Position numbers and translations under genes: made by a program. Shown piece after piece: positions 1 to 26,530 of a stretch of DNA of 64,000 nucleotides. Origin of the DNA: Promerops cafer (Eukaryota; Chordata; Aves; Passeriformes; Nectariniidae). Position 1 is the stretch's first letter, and every line of letters starts with the position of its first letter. The stretch is from the NCBI GenBank assembly GCA_013398275.1, contig VZSE01005875.1:203786-267785 (forward strand). Reading direction: 5' to 3'. The notes beneath the pieces are model-generated. The model did not search any database. It had not been told where the DNA came from and saw only the letters and a program-made list of their open reading frames with translations.

Positions 1-573
1 AACTGGGTCTCCCTGTTCTCTATGGTGGGTTATATCCAAACTTCATTTATCCTAAGGTTAATCACCTTTAGCATACATTATTATAACTTCACAAACTACC
101 TTAGCTTTAGTTAACTCTTAAGGTTCACTTCCTACTGGATGAAAGAATGAGTTGGGATATTTTCCAATAAGTATTTTACATACTTTGCTGCTCATGCTGC
201 TGTGGCCATCAGATATAAAGAAAATTACATTCTCTTAACTTGGACAGAAATATAAAATTGATGTGAAAAAATAGATAGCTGTTCAAATATCTCACATTAT
301 AGAGAAAATATTCATGATAGTAACACACATTTCATTCATGAATATCCACACGATACTTCCAGGAGTTGTGAATGAATAAATATAATGCCCCAAATTTGGA
401 TTTTGAAGCTACTGCTACCTTACTAACTACAGTGGTCTAGTTGGCTGGAGTGTGGGAGTCCATATAGATTGTACTTTTATGTATTTTACTGTTTGCTCTA
501 TAAAGAATATTACAACTTGAAGGGTTACTGAATAAGAAGAAAACAAATATGTCATTATATTTTTACATAAAAG

Positions 574-15847
<15,274 letters not shown>

Positions 15848-17276
15848 GACAGGACAAATCTTCATTTACCAATTATGTATTACAGAAAACCAAAATTCAA
15901 TCTGCTGGAGCCCAAAATGTGATGTGCTGTGTAGAACTGTGTATAGCTCTAACTATATATAATACAGCAATACTGTTTTACCACAGTTATATGTGTGTAT
16001 ATCACACAGTAACCTCTGCCTTCACAGGCTGTAGAAGTATATGTACTGTCCAAAGCAAGTATAGACTAAAGTAATGAAATCTGTTGTTTCACATGCAGGG
16101 TTTTCTTTTTTTCTTTGTCATGTAGATATAATGTCTACATACATATTGTAATGCATTAGGTATTGCCATCTTAGAGGGTTTTTTAAAATATTTTCCAAGA
16201 ACTGCTCATAGCAAAGTGGTAACTTATTGCAGTACTCCATATTTCATTGTGTTTGAAACAAAAATGCTGGGCAGTTGCAGTGCAATAATGGACGTTGTAA
16301 TCCAGTGTGCTCAACAAGGATAATTAAGACAGACTCCTGTTTGAATGCGAAAGTCAGCTAGTACAAATAATCTTGTCAAAAGTTCTGTTGACACTTGTAA
16401 GATATAAGGCATGCTATTGCTCTTTCATTGCCTAGTGTGACTGTCAGTTTTTGCCCATATGCAAAATATACATATATTTTGAAGTGTTTAATGCTATCAG
16501 AGGCAGCCATACAGCAATATTCATGAAGCGTAGTGTTGAGGAGTATACTACGTATTGTAAACCACATTTTTACAACTCGCCTAGATATACATAAGACTTA
16601 TTCAATTTGTATTTCATTTAATAATTTCACTGCATAATTATAAATTACTACCTATTATATACAAGCAGGGCTTACTTACTTTTGTTTCTTTTACCCTCTC
16701 ATTCTGTCTGCAGTGTGGTATGGCCTCTTAAAAATGTCATACTCAAATGCTTCAAAACAGTGATATTTGACCTGCCAGAAAGGTCCCTAGTCCTTAGGTA
16801 AGACAAATAGAGGCAGGATTGGCTTGAACTTCTGGTGTCGAGCCAAGTACAAGGGATTTGATGGATTTACCCTGTCCAAATTTCACATATTAGCCAACTT
16901 CATGTTTTGCACATATGTTCCCTTCTTGCCCTTGACTTACCAGCTCATAACTGTCCATCAGACCACAATGACTTCCCAGCTGGGTGCAAGGGGTCATCCC
17001 CTAAGACTTGGAGAAAGATGCTCGAGAGAGTGCAAGATTTCCCCTTCTGATTCTTACTTTGTGGATGGGTATGTGATTGGTTACAAGGTGGGGGTATCAC
17101 AGCAGAGTATAGAGTAACATTAATGACATACACCAGACTGACTCAAATAGAAGCACCAAGAGCCCTATTAAAAGGGAGTAAGCCAACAAACAAGGGTGCT
17201 GAGATGACTTGTGTGGCCTTGAGATAGGCAGAACTTGCACTGCAAACCAGGTGCTAGATGTAAACTAGGAGTTTTT
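15848..17276 (+). other. TEK: TEK 3' untranslated region and downstream flank, end not determined
   Basis: AT-rich sequence follows the TEK stop. I see no AATAAA in the first 1.4 kb, so the cleavage site cannot be placed. The first clear AATAAA is at about 17721, inside an LTR-like block. No convincing ORF with coding character is present. Confidence 0.5.
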
Positions 17277-17776
17277 TGTTGGGGATTAAAATAAGTTTAC
17301 TTATAGAATATTAGAAATTATCTGTGTAGATTTAAGTTTAATTGTAACTTGCTTTCAGCTTAGCATGAGAGGGCCCTGCTCAAAACATAGTGTAGGTGAA
17401 CTTTAAATGAACTCTGTTATCATAATGGCTAAGCAGGGGAGAAAACAGAGAAAGACTGGTTCTCTTCAGATAAGGACTGAGACCCTGGAGGGCCCCCAGA
17501 CTGCCCTAAGCTGGAAGATAGGAGCAGTTAATGGCACATGAACATAGAGTATCCAGTGAGGTGTTAGAAGACCCCAGACCGTAAATCACCATAGGACTAA
17601 GAAGCTCATGCAGGGTATGTGATGAGTGCATGAAGGTCAGGTGCACAGACTGTAAGGGCATAAAGGCCCAGGGATTACTTTTGTCAGGGTCCCTCTCTGT
17701 TGGCACCCAGCTCAAACTGAAATAAACCAACTCTGCCTTAGGAAACTAGGGTCCGATCTCTTCTTTCATGTTTACA
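17277..17776 (+). mobile_element. LTR-like block downstream of TEK (possible solo LTR of an endogenous retrovirus)
   Basis: The block starts TGTTGGGG and ends TTTACA. It holds a TATA-like CATAAAGG at about 17658 and an AATAAA at about 17721, spaced as U3-R-U5 would be. No target-site duplication is visible at these borders, so both boundaries are tentative. It could instead be unique sequence with a fortuitous arrangement. If real, its poly(A) signal lies in the sense orientation of TEK. Confidence 0.35.
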
Positions 17777-17812
17777 AAGAGCACACAGATTCACTGGATC
17801 AAAGGATATCTC

Positions 17813-17985
17813 CAGAAAAAAAAACCAAAGAAAACCCAACAACAACAAAAAAATGCAAAAAGAAACAAAACAAAACAAAACACCCAAAACCAAACCAAAC
17901 CAAAACAAAACAAACACAAAAAATCCCCACCAAACAAACAAAACATTCCCCAAACAAAACAATAAAACCTGAGAAACAAGTTCCA
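17813..17985. repeat. A-rich (AAAAC)n-type low-complexity DNA
   Basis: About 170 bp consist almost only of A and C on this strand, with AAAC and AAAAC units. Long shadow reading frames through it have extreme Lys/Asn/Gln or Phe/Cys/Leu composition and are not coding. Confidence 0.9.
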
Positions 17986-20900
17986 CCACAATTTTTAAAA
18001 GAGGCTGCTTGGCCAGTGGGTTTTGAAGCATGGGCATTGCAATTTGCAGTTGAACTACATTCTTAACAGCCAGCGAGGTGAGTAAGAATGTACGTCCAAG
18101 GGCGTTTTCTAGACTTCCAGGCAAAGCTGGCTAACAACATTTGCTGGAACTACTCCACTATCTGTACAAAATTTTTCACAGGTACAAAGAGGTTCTTGTC
18201 TCATACTCTCACACATTTCTAACGAGCAGACACAAATGACTATTCTGCTACTTGATGTGACCCTCTCCTTCTGCGGCAAATTTTTACCTGGACCATTACG
18301 TCACATAATTAAAGCACCAGAGAGTCATTCATCAAATCAATAGCTCTTAATACTGTCCTCATTTTAAGTGCTTAATTCTCACTGTAAATTTACCTAAAGG
18401 ACAATTAGGTCTCCTTATAAATATTCTTCTTATATACATTTATATTGTGGCACATGACAATTTTCTACATTTCTTCCCTGGACCCAGCTGTGAGCTGTAG
18501 GGAACTGGCTGTAATGGATGTAAAGAAAGCAAGAAAAAACAGTTTAAACAGAATGTGGAACTTGGTAGATGATGGTTCTAGGAAACCATTCATTCAAAAC
18601 AGGCAAGCCGCATCCATATTTTAGCACAGAGCTCATAAAAAATAATCTTCCTCATATATTTGTTTTCCACATAAAATTAATAACCAGATGAAAAAAGGGA
18701 AATTCGTCAGCTTGTTCCTTGGATAAAGAAACAGAGATACTTGGATCTTTATGATCATCTCAGACACACTCAGTTGTATGCACAAAGATAATGAGATGAA
18801 AAAAGCATAACTGGGCAGATTGGAGCCACCTGCAACTGTGTGTTTCAGTAGTCTCCACATTCTAGATCAGCCTCACTTATGTGGACTTTCAGTCCTCACC
18901 TATTATTTTCGCTTGATTGTAAGCTACAACTCTTTCAAACATCTTAGTGATTACAAAGTTTTTTGTTTAAAGATGTAATTATTTCTAACCTTAATATTTT
19001 TTTTTAAGATAATGCAGAGTGTAGACTCTTAGTAATTTCTTACACGGCTAACATTAAATCAAATTACCTGGGAAATATATCTTATTTGTAGTCTGTAACA
19101 GTCTGCCAAACTATGTGACTGCCCCTGTGCCAGAACACTTTAAAGAAATTTTAAGGTTAGAGAACGTTTCTAGCTTAGCTGAAGTGAAAAACGAGCAAAT
19201 TAAGATCTGACAAGTCAAGGTCTCACATAAGTAAATTATATGGCTCCCTCTGCTGACTACAGAAAGACAAGTCAGATTTTTAAAATGTAAACTAAGAAAA
19301 AATGAGAGAGAGTTGCAGAACAAAAATATGAATAAAATCCAGCAGCTGAGAAACAACATAATTATATTAGGACAATAGAAGTCCATAGTTTGTAAATATT
19401 TATTTAATCAGCACTCTAATTAGCTGAATTACTGTTGACTCACTTTACATGTAAGCAAGATTTTTAAAGTTGACAGAATAATGCAAAGATGAGAAGGAGG
19501 AGCATTTCTGGTGGGGTACATTTGGATCCAGTCTGCAGCCCTTGGCAATTCAGTAAAATGGCTTTTGACTCAGTGAAATGGACTATGATCCTACGGCCAT
19601 CTCTGTTCCCAGAGATATTCACTTTTGGTTGTAACAGTCATTACTTTTCCACACTTACACTAGGGCATGAGCACTTGAACTCTTTCTGGTGAAAAATGTA
19701 ATATCTTTTTTATCATCAGAGATGAGTGAGTGTCTCTCTGGAGGAAAAGAAAGGTTAGACCTCTGAGTGAGGTAGACCAAATTCAAGTGATAAAAACCTT
19801 GCTCTAAAGGAGAGGAACTACACAGAGGCAAGTAGCATGCAGTCCCCTACACAGTCATTCCAGGCAGTTCACAGACCTGTGCAAGGAATTCAAGCTAAGA
19901 TTAGGCATAGTGTGTGCAACACTAAAGATTTGGATTCATATCCAAAGTAGTCTAGGAATAACGGACTAATTAATGAATAGGGGTATAAACCAATGTTAAG
20001 AGCTTCCAGTGTGTTTGTACTGCAAGACATGAGAAAATATGATTTTGAGCTGAGAGACTGAGTGAGCAGAACTAGACACATGGTAAATGAGAGCTGCAGA
20101 AAAGAACCCCCACAACATGACACTGAAGTTAGCCAGATTGGTTATGTATACATTTTGTTTCCATACAGTGAAAATTAAGAGATATGTGTGCATCTGTATT
20201 ATACAGATAATCTCTAAAAGGTTTAATTTCAGGCTACTTGTTCTTAGCTGTCTTGCAATTGAACTACAATAATCTAATTGTCTTATTATTTACTTTTCTC
20301 CTTTTACCGCAGGTCACAGATTCACTTCCATTTTCATTTCTCAACTAATAATTATTCTGCCTGACATCTTAATGAATAAGCATTGCTAGAGGAACAAAGT
20401 TAATGAGATCTATCCTGCTAATTTCCTGTCATGGTCTTTGAAAATGCTTTATGTTCTACACATAAACATGAATTCTACTTAGGATATCTCCTCCTCTCTT
20501 TTCCCTCATTAAGTGTTCCAGAAGGAAGCCAGCTGAGTATACCAGAGCCAATACCTCCTGTCTGTGGACGATTTTCTATGACATCATTTTCTATTATTTC
20601 TTTTCTTGGTTTTTCCCAAAACAAGTACCAGAGGAGGCTATTACTAACAAAAAATCCCCACAAAAACACACATAAAATCCCCAACAACACTCCCAAAAAG
20701 CAAAGAAAGAATTAAGCTTCAGAAGAGAAAAAAATATGAGGCACTTCATACTAATCTAGAAACTAATTTCTCCTCATTAATTTCTTTCTGTCAATCAATT
20801 ACAGAATTAATTTTTTATTTAAAGCCAGCAAATTGAGTATGTTGCATGCCACTTGGAAAGAAAACACAGATTCTTCCATCTCTTAACTAAAAATATATAT

Positions 20901-21236
20901 AGTGATTACACAGCAGCCTTAAAGAATGGGAGTTCCAATGCCATTTCTAACATGATGATTCCTTGCCACAGCTTTACTCTGAACAGGATTTTAGCATTTT
21001 AGCAATTCACTTTTATGGACTTGGGTTTGACATCCAAGAAAAACGCTTAGTGACTTTAGAGAGTCTGACTTCTACAGAGAGAACAAGACAAAAGGATTTG
21101 GACATTTTCTGATTTTTTTTGCCTCCCCCTAGACTTAGAACAGAAAACCTAAGGCAGAGCAGCAGAGATGTTTAAAAAAAAAGAAAACCAAAACAAACCA
21201 AGCAACCCAATCAACCATCCCCCCCCCCAACCAACT
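17986..21236. other. Intergenic DNA without recognised features
   Basis: AT-rich sequence with no recognised exon, RNA gene or transposon. A/C-rich low-complexity stretches occur at about 20641-20705 and 21171-21236. The last contains a run of ten C and then 14 A, and this is exactly where the duplicated block begins. Confidence 0.6.
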
Positions 21237-21606
21237 AAAAAAAAAAAAAAGAAACCAAACCTGAAGAGCTTAAATTCTGTACAGTAAAACAACTATAGAA
21301 GAGACAGTCTTGTTCTCCTTTATTTAAATATAAAAGTACATGGGCGACAGCTGATATTTTTACTTTCACATAGGAACTAGAAGAGTAAAAAAAAAGAAAA
21401 TACTGTTTCAGTTTGGACTTGAAAATATTTAATCAGCAACAGTTTCCAGATCTTTCACTAGGAAAAGTTAAATACCGTATCTCTGTTTATCGTCTTTTAT
21501 TCTTTTATTGGTTCAAACAAAGGCCTTTCTCATTCACTCACTTGTGCTGTGGTTTGCTCTGTACGTCTCTCTTTCCTTCTGAGAAAGGGAGAATGCTCCG
21601 TTCCGC

Positions 21607-21714
21607 TATAAAACGAGGAGTCGGGGAGGATTCTTTTTGGTAGATTCTTGGATGAAAATAAAACGCAAATGCAGCAGTATCATATCTGAGAACCGTTTAT
21701 TGATACAAAAAAAG
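21607..21714 (+). promoter_or_regulatory. Candidate TATA promoter and first exon of an unidentified transcript
   Basis: A TATAAAA box at 21607-21613 in a CG-containing context is followed about 30 bp later by a plausible start region. An ATG lies at 21652, and a perfect AAG|GTAAGT donor has its GT at 21715. From the ATG, 21 codons (MKIKRKCSSIISENRLLIQK and one more Lys) stay open to the donor. I do not recognise the peptide. The same arrangement recurs at 23851-23958. It could drive a non-coding RNA or a small gene, or be chance. Confidence 0.4.
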
Positions 21715-21779
21715 GTAAGTGTTCCTGCTAAAAGGGGTTTAGAAAAAGGAGCAGAGAGGGAAAAAGAGGAAGAGAGGGA

Positions 21780-22340
21780 AAGAAACAGGAGAGAGGGACA
21801 GCGTTACCATAAGAACCCTGGCGCTTTGTCAGCGTCGGCTTGGCAGACGGGCCATGCATGCTGCCAGCCGTGGTGTGTCCGTGCAGCTGCCGTGGCGGGC
21901 TGGGCGCGACTTCCAAACAGCAGCGGGCTGTGTGTCCCTTCCATCGGCGGAGAACAGGTTGTGGGTGCTGTGGGTGCTACGGGTGCTGTGGCGGTGGGTG
22001 CGCTCCTGGAGCACCTGCGCGTTCTCAGGGACGGGGCGCCACAGCTGCGGGCACGTCTAAGAGCCTGTGGCGGCCGTCGCGGCTGGGTGGCAAGTGGCGG
22101 CGACAGGCGGGTCGCTGTGGGCCAGCGCTGCGGCAGGTTGGTGCAGCGGGCAGCGCGGGAAGCGGTGCGGCGGCGGCGGTCGCGGTTGGGTGCTAGCGGG
22201 CTGGTGCTGCGGCTGCGGGCTCGGCTGGGGGAGGCGGCAGCAGCAGCGGCCGCGGCCGGGAAGCACGGTGGGGCCGGCTGGGGGAGGCAGCGGAGCACGA
22301 GGTCGTCCCTGCGGTGAGCTGTTTCGTGGAAAAGGTGAAG
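21780..22340. promoter_or_regulatory. CpG-island-like block (copy 1; repeated at 24024-24584)
   Basis: This is a sharp change from AT-rich flanks to very GC-rich DNA with many CG dinucleotides, including GCGGCGGCGG-type runs at about 22167-22185. Overlapping open frames on both strands (Ala/Arg/Pro/Gly-rich) are the usual by-product of such composition and not evidence of coding. The position just after a TATA box and splice-donor-like site fits a promoter-associated CpG island. Confidence 0.65.
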
Positions 22341-22724
22341 CAGGGCAAAGCAGGCACGGGTAGGGAAGCAGGATCACACGGAGGAAAAGCGAGAGGAGGG
22401 GAGAAGAGCCCAGATGACCCTCGGAGTGAGCCCCTGATCCCCCTAAGGAACGTAAGGCAAAAAGGGCTGGCGTTGTGTCGCAGCTATCTGCTTTTATGTG
22501 CTAAGGCTTCTCCCACGGCCCGACTTCACGGGCGTTTTTGGCGGGCTTTCTCTGCGGGCACCCGGGCATCTGCCCCACCAGCCTGTGGCGGGGGTCGCTG
22601 CCAGCCCGACCATGGAAGTTTTCTCTGCCCTGATCGGCTGTCAGGCAGAGCCTCTCCGGGGACAGGGCTGTCAGCACATGTACAGCCCTTACAGGAAACC
22701 TTCACCTCATGTTAACATGTGTTG

Positions 22725-22745
22725 AGGCATAAATAAAAATCAGAT
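22725..22745 (+). terminator. Candidate poly(A) signal of the unidentified unit (copy 1; repeated +2244)
   Basis: AAATAAAAA at about 22729-22738 lies 1.1 kb downstream of the TATA box, at the transition from GC-rich back to AT-rich DNA. It could end a compact unspliced or single-intron transcript. No downstream GU-rich element was scored. Confidence 0.3.
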
Positions 22746-23398
22746 TGGTCCCTCTCAAGGAAGTTTCTTTCATCTTTCTGAATACGTCTGTAACTGGCCT
22801 AGCTGGATCAAATAATGAGCCTTTGGCTGTGCCACAGATGCAGGAAATAGCCAACTTGTTACAGCAACTGTTTTGAATGAATGCATTAGGTCCACCTTGA
22901 ATTCTGCAGAACCACCTTCAAACGAAGAACAGGAAATGGCAGTAAGGTTCAGTCCCATTTGTCATTCCAGTCAGTGAATGAGTGAATGGCTCTAAGAAGG
23001 TTTTTATACCACTTGCTTTATAGAGGTCAATTTTTCAGCCATGAGTTTTATCTCAGGTGTGAGTTTTGAGTTTTGTTATGTTCCCGTTACAGTCGTTTCA
23101 TCACTTTTCAGAGACTAGTTTGGATAATAGCAACTTGTAGTAATGCAAATGCTTACAAATCAGAAGTAACAAACTAAAGACATTTTTTTACCCAGCACGT
23201 GAAGTGGCAGTGTCAGAAACACCAGCAGTACAAGCTGGCCTTTGACATCACACTCAAGGCCTGCAGAGTAAATCCATCAGCTTGTTTAGTTGTTTTGCTC
23301 TTTTTTTTTATCCACTGTTCTTTGTATTTTGGAATTGTTTTTTTCCAATGGGCTGGTATAAAGAATGATTTATGTAGGCCCATTGAATGAAATCAGCT

Positions 23399-23480
23399 NN
23401 NNNNNNNNNNNNNNNNNNNNNNNNNNNNNNNNNNNNNNNNNNNNNNNNNNNNNNNNNNNNNNNNNNNNNNNNNNNNNNNN
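23399..23480. other. Assembly gap (82 N)
   Basis: A run of 82 undetermined bases sits exactly between the two identical blocks. Confidence 0.99.
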
Positions 23481-25642
23481 AAAAAAAAAAAAAAGAAACC
23501 AAACCTGAAGAGCTTAAATTCTGTACAGTAAAACAACTATAGAAGAGACAGTCTTGTTCTCCTTTATTTAAATATAAAAGTACATGGGCGACAGCTGATA
23601 TTTTTACTTTCACATAGGAACTAGAAGAGTAAAAAAAAAGAAAATACTGTTTCAGTTTGGACTTGAAAATATTTAATCAGCAACAGTTTCCAGATCTTTC
23701 ACTAGGAAAAGTTAAATACCGTATCTCTGTTTATCGTCTTTTATTCTTTTATTGGTTCAAACAAAGGCCTTTCTCATTCACTCACTTGTGCTGTGGTTTG
23801 CTCTGTACGTCTCTCTTTCCTTCTGAGAAAGGGAGAATGCTCCGTTCCGCTATAAAACGAGGAGTCGGGGAGGATTCTTTTTGGTAGATTCTTGGATGAA
23901 AATAAAACGCAAATGCAGCAGTATCATATCTGAGAACCGTTTATTGATACAAAAAAAGGTAAGTGTTCCTGCTAAAAGGGGTTTAGAAAAAGGAGCAGAG
24001 AGGGAAAAAGAGGAAGAGAGGGAAAGAAACAGGAGAGAGGGACAGCGTTACCATAAGAACCCTGGCGCTTTGTCAGCGTCGGCTTGGCAGACGGGCCATG
24101 CATGCTGCCAGCCGTGGTGTGTCCGTGCAGCTGCCGTGGCGGGCTGGGCGCGACTTCCAAACAGCAGCGGGCTGTGTGTCCCTTCCATCGGCGGAGAACA
24201 GGTTGTGGGTGCTGTGGGTGCTACGGGTGCTGTGGCGGTGGGTGCGCTCCTGGAGCACCTGCGCGTTCTCAGGGACGGGGCGCCACAGCTGCGGGCACGT
24301 CTAAGAGCCTGTGGCGGCCGTCGCGGCTGGGTGGCAAGTGGCGGCGACAGGCGGGTCGCTGTGGGCCAGCGCTGCGGCAGGTTGGTGCAGCGGGCAGCGC
24401 GGGAAGCGGTGCGGCGGCGGCGGTCGCGGTTGGGTGCTAGCGGGCTGGTGCTGCGGCTGCGGGCTCGGCTGGGGGAGGCGGCAGCAGCAGCGGCCGCGGC
24501 CGGGAAGCACGGTGGGGCCGGCTGGGGGAGGCAGCGGAGCACGAGGTCGTCCCTGCGGTGAGCTGTTTCGTGGAAAAGGTGAAGCAGGGCAAAGCAGGCA
24601 CGGGTAGGGAAGCAGGATCACACGGAGGAAAAGCGAGAGGAGGGGAGAAGAGCCCAGATGACCCTCGGAGTGAGCCCCTGATCCCCCTAAGGAACGTAAG
24701 GCAAAAAGGGCTGGCGTTGTGTCGCAGCTATCTGCTTTTATGTGCTAAGGCTTCTCCCACGGCCCGACTTCACGGGCGTTTTTGGCGGGCTTTCTCTGCG
24801 GGCACCCGGGCATCTGCCCCACCAGCCTGTGGCGGGGGTCGCTGCCAGCCCGACCATGGAAGTTTTCTCTGCCCTGATCGGCTGTCAGGCAGAGCCTCTC
24901 CGGGGACAGGGCTGTCAGCACATGTACAGCCCTTACAGGAAACCTTCACCTCATGTTAACATGTGTTGAGGCATAAATAAAAATCAGATTGGTCCCTCTC
25001 AAGGAAGTTTCTTTCATCTTTCTGAATACGTCTGTAACTGGCCTAGCTGGATCAAATAATGAGCCTTTGGCTGTGCCACAGATGCAGGAAATAGCCAACT
25101 TGTTACAGCAACTGTTTTGAATGAATGCATTAGGTCCACCTTGAATTCTGCAGAACCACCTTCAAACGAAGAACAGGAAATGGCAGTAAGGTTCAGTCCC
25201 ATTTGTCATTCCAGTCAGTGAATGAGTGAATGGCTCTAAGAAGGTTTTTATACCACTTGCTTTATAGAGGTCAATTTTTCAGCCATGAGTTTTATCTCAG
25301 GTGTGAGTTTTGAGTTTTGTTATGTTCCCGTTACAGTCGTTTCATCACTTTTCAGAGACTAGTTTGGATAATAGCAACTTGTAGTAATGCAAATGCTTAC
25401 AAATCAGAAGTAACAAACTAAAGACATTTTTTTACCCAGCACGTGAAGTGGCAGTGTCAGAAACACCAGCAGTACAAGCTGGCCTTTGACATCACACTCA
25501 AGGCCTGCAGAGTAAATCCATCAGCTTGTTTAGTTGTTTTGCTCTTTTTTTTTATCCACTGTTCTTTGTATTTTGGAATTGTTTTTTTCCAATGGGCTGG
25601 TATAAAGAATGATTTATGTAGGCCCATTGAATGAAATCAGCT
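23481..25642. repeat. 2162-bp duplicated block, copy 2
   Basis: This copy starts at the first base after the gap with the same 14-A run and runs to the point where copy 1 is cut by the gap. From there the sequence continues uniquely. The TATA box, splice-donor-like site, CpG-rich block and AATAAA of copy 1 recur here 2244 bp further on. Confidence 0.97.
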
Positions 25643-26251
25643 TGTGAAATGCTGGCTAATAGCAACAAAATGCTATGTCAAACTAAGGTAGCAATTTATC
25701 ACAGTTCCTGCTCATTTGCAGGAGCATTCAGGTTGTTTGAGATAGAAACCCTGGCAGACACCCAGACATTCATCTACCAGTAAAATTCAATTTTCTGTGT
25801 GTTATTTGGAACAGACATTTTGAGGGTCAGACATACATCACAAAGCTCAGGATCATGCACTGGTGATACTAAAAGTTGATTTTTTTCAGTCAACTCAGAC
25901 TCTTCCTTCAGTTCAACCCTCCTCCCATTTTATTAACTTTATGTCATGTCCGAGTAACTCTGAGACAGAAACACAGACTGGGCAAGTCTGATTTCATTGC
26001 CACGAATGATCATCTTAGAAGAAAATGATCAGCACATTGGTTGATCAATGGGCTCCAAACACCTCTGCTAAAACAAAATAGTACTCTTTGTGCAATTTTC
26101 TTTTTCCCATACTGATTCTTTTTTCTGCTAGGAAAGTCTAGCGCAGAAATGCTTAATGAAGCGTATCCTGTCAGTGAGACCTGCTGATTTAAGGAAATCA
26201 GCTCTCCTTCCCAGGCACACACACTCCCTCAGAAATTTATTGACAAAATAA

Positions 26252-26530
26252 TAGAAGCATAGAATGATTTGTGCTGGAAGAAACTATAAATGTCACCTAG
26301 TTCCAACTCCCCTGCCATGGGCAGGGTCACCTTCCTCTAGAGCAGGTTGCTCAGAGCTCCATCCAGTCTCTCCTTGAACAGCACCCCTGGGCATCCGGTT
26401 CCAGTGCCTCAGAGAGCTCATAGAACCTGCCTTCTTTCAGTTTAAAGTTATTATTCCTTGTCCTATCACTACAAGCCCTTGTCATTTTCTTGTAGGTCCT
26501 GTTTAGGTATTTCATAACACCCTGTTTGAG
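26252..26530 (-). mobile_element. CR1 LINE 3'-end fragment
   Basis: On the + strand it opens with AGCATAGAATGATTTGTGC, the reverse of the CR1 tail. It continues with CCCTGCCATGGGCAGGGTCA and CCTTGTCCTATCACTACAAG, all standard CR1 3'UTR blocks. It is diverged, 5'-truncated, and its sense is on the − strand. Confidence 0.9.

Larger units (their letters stand above)
21237..23398. repeat. 2162-bp duplicated block, copy 1
   Basis: This block recurs at an offset of +2244 bp. It begins in a 14-A run and ends abruptly at the N gap. Every reading frame I compared between the copies is identical. It contains the candidate promoter, CpG-rich segment and poly(A) signal listed separately. Identity this complete suggests an assembly artefact rather than an old duplication. 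Confidence 0.97.

Noticed and set aside
17738..18124. 128-codon frame on the − strand, Phe/Cys/Leu/Trp-rich
   Set aside because: Most of it is translation of the (AAAAC)n low-complexity tract and it contains no domain.
21670..21714. Weak resemblance of GCAGCAGTATCATATC to the U4 snRNA start
   Set aside because: The similarity is confined to about a dozen bases. The stem structures and Sm site of U4 are absent.
21804..22317. Long overlapping frames on both strands (up to 226 codons) in the CpG-rich block
   Set aside because: They are Ala/Arg/Pro/Gly-rich, open in several frames at once and lack any recognisable domain. GC-rich DNA has few stop codons, so length is not evidence here.
21237..25642. 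Biological tandem gene duplication as first interpretation
   Set aside because: Complete identity and borders that coincide exactly with an N gap favour an assembly artefact. It is kept only as an alternative in the findings.
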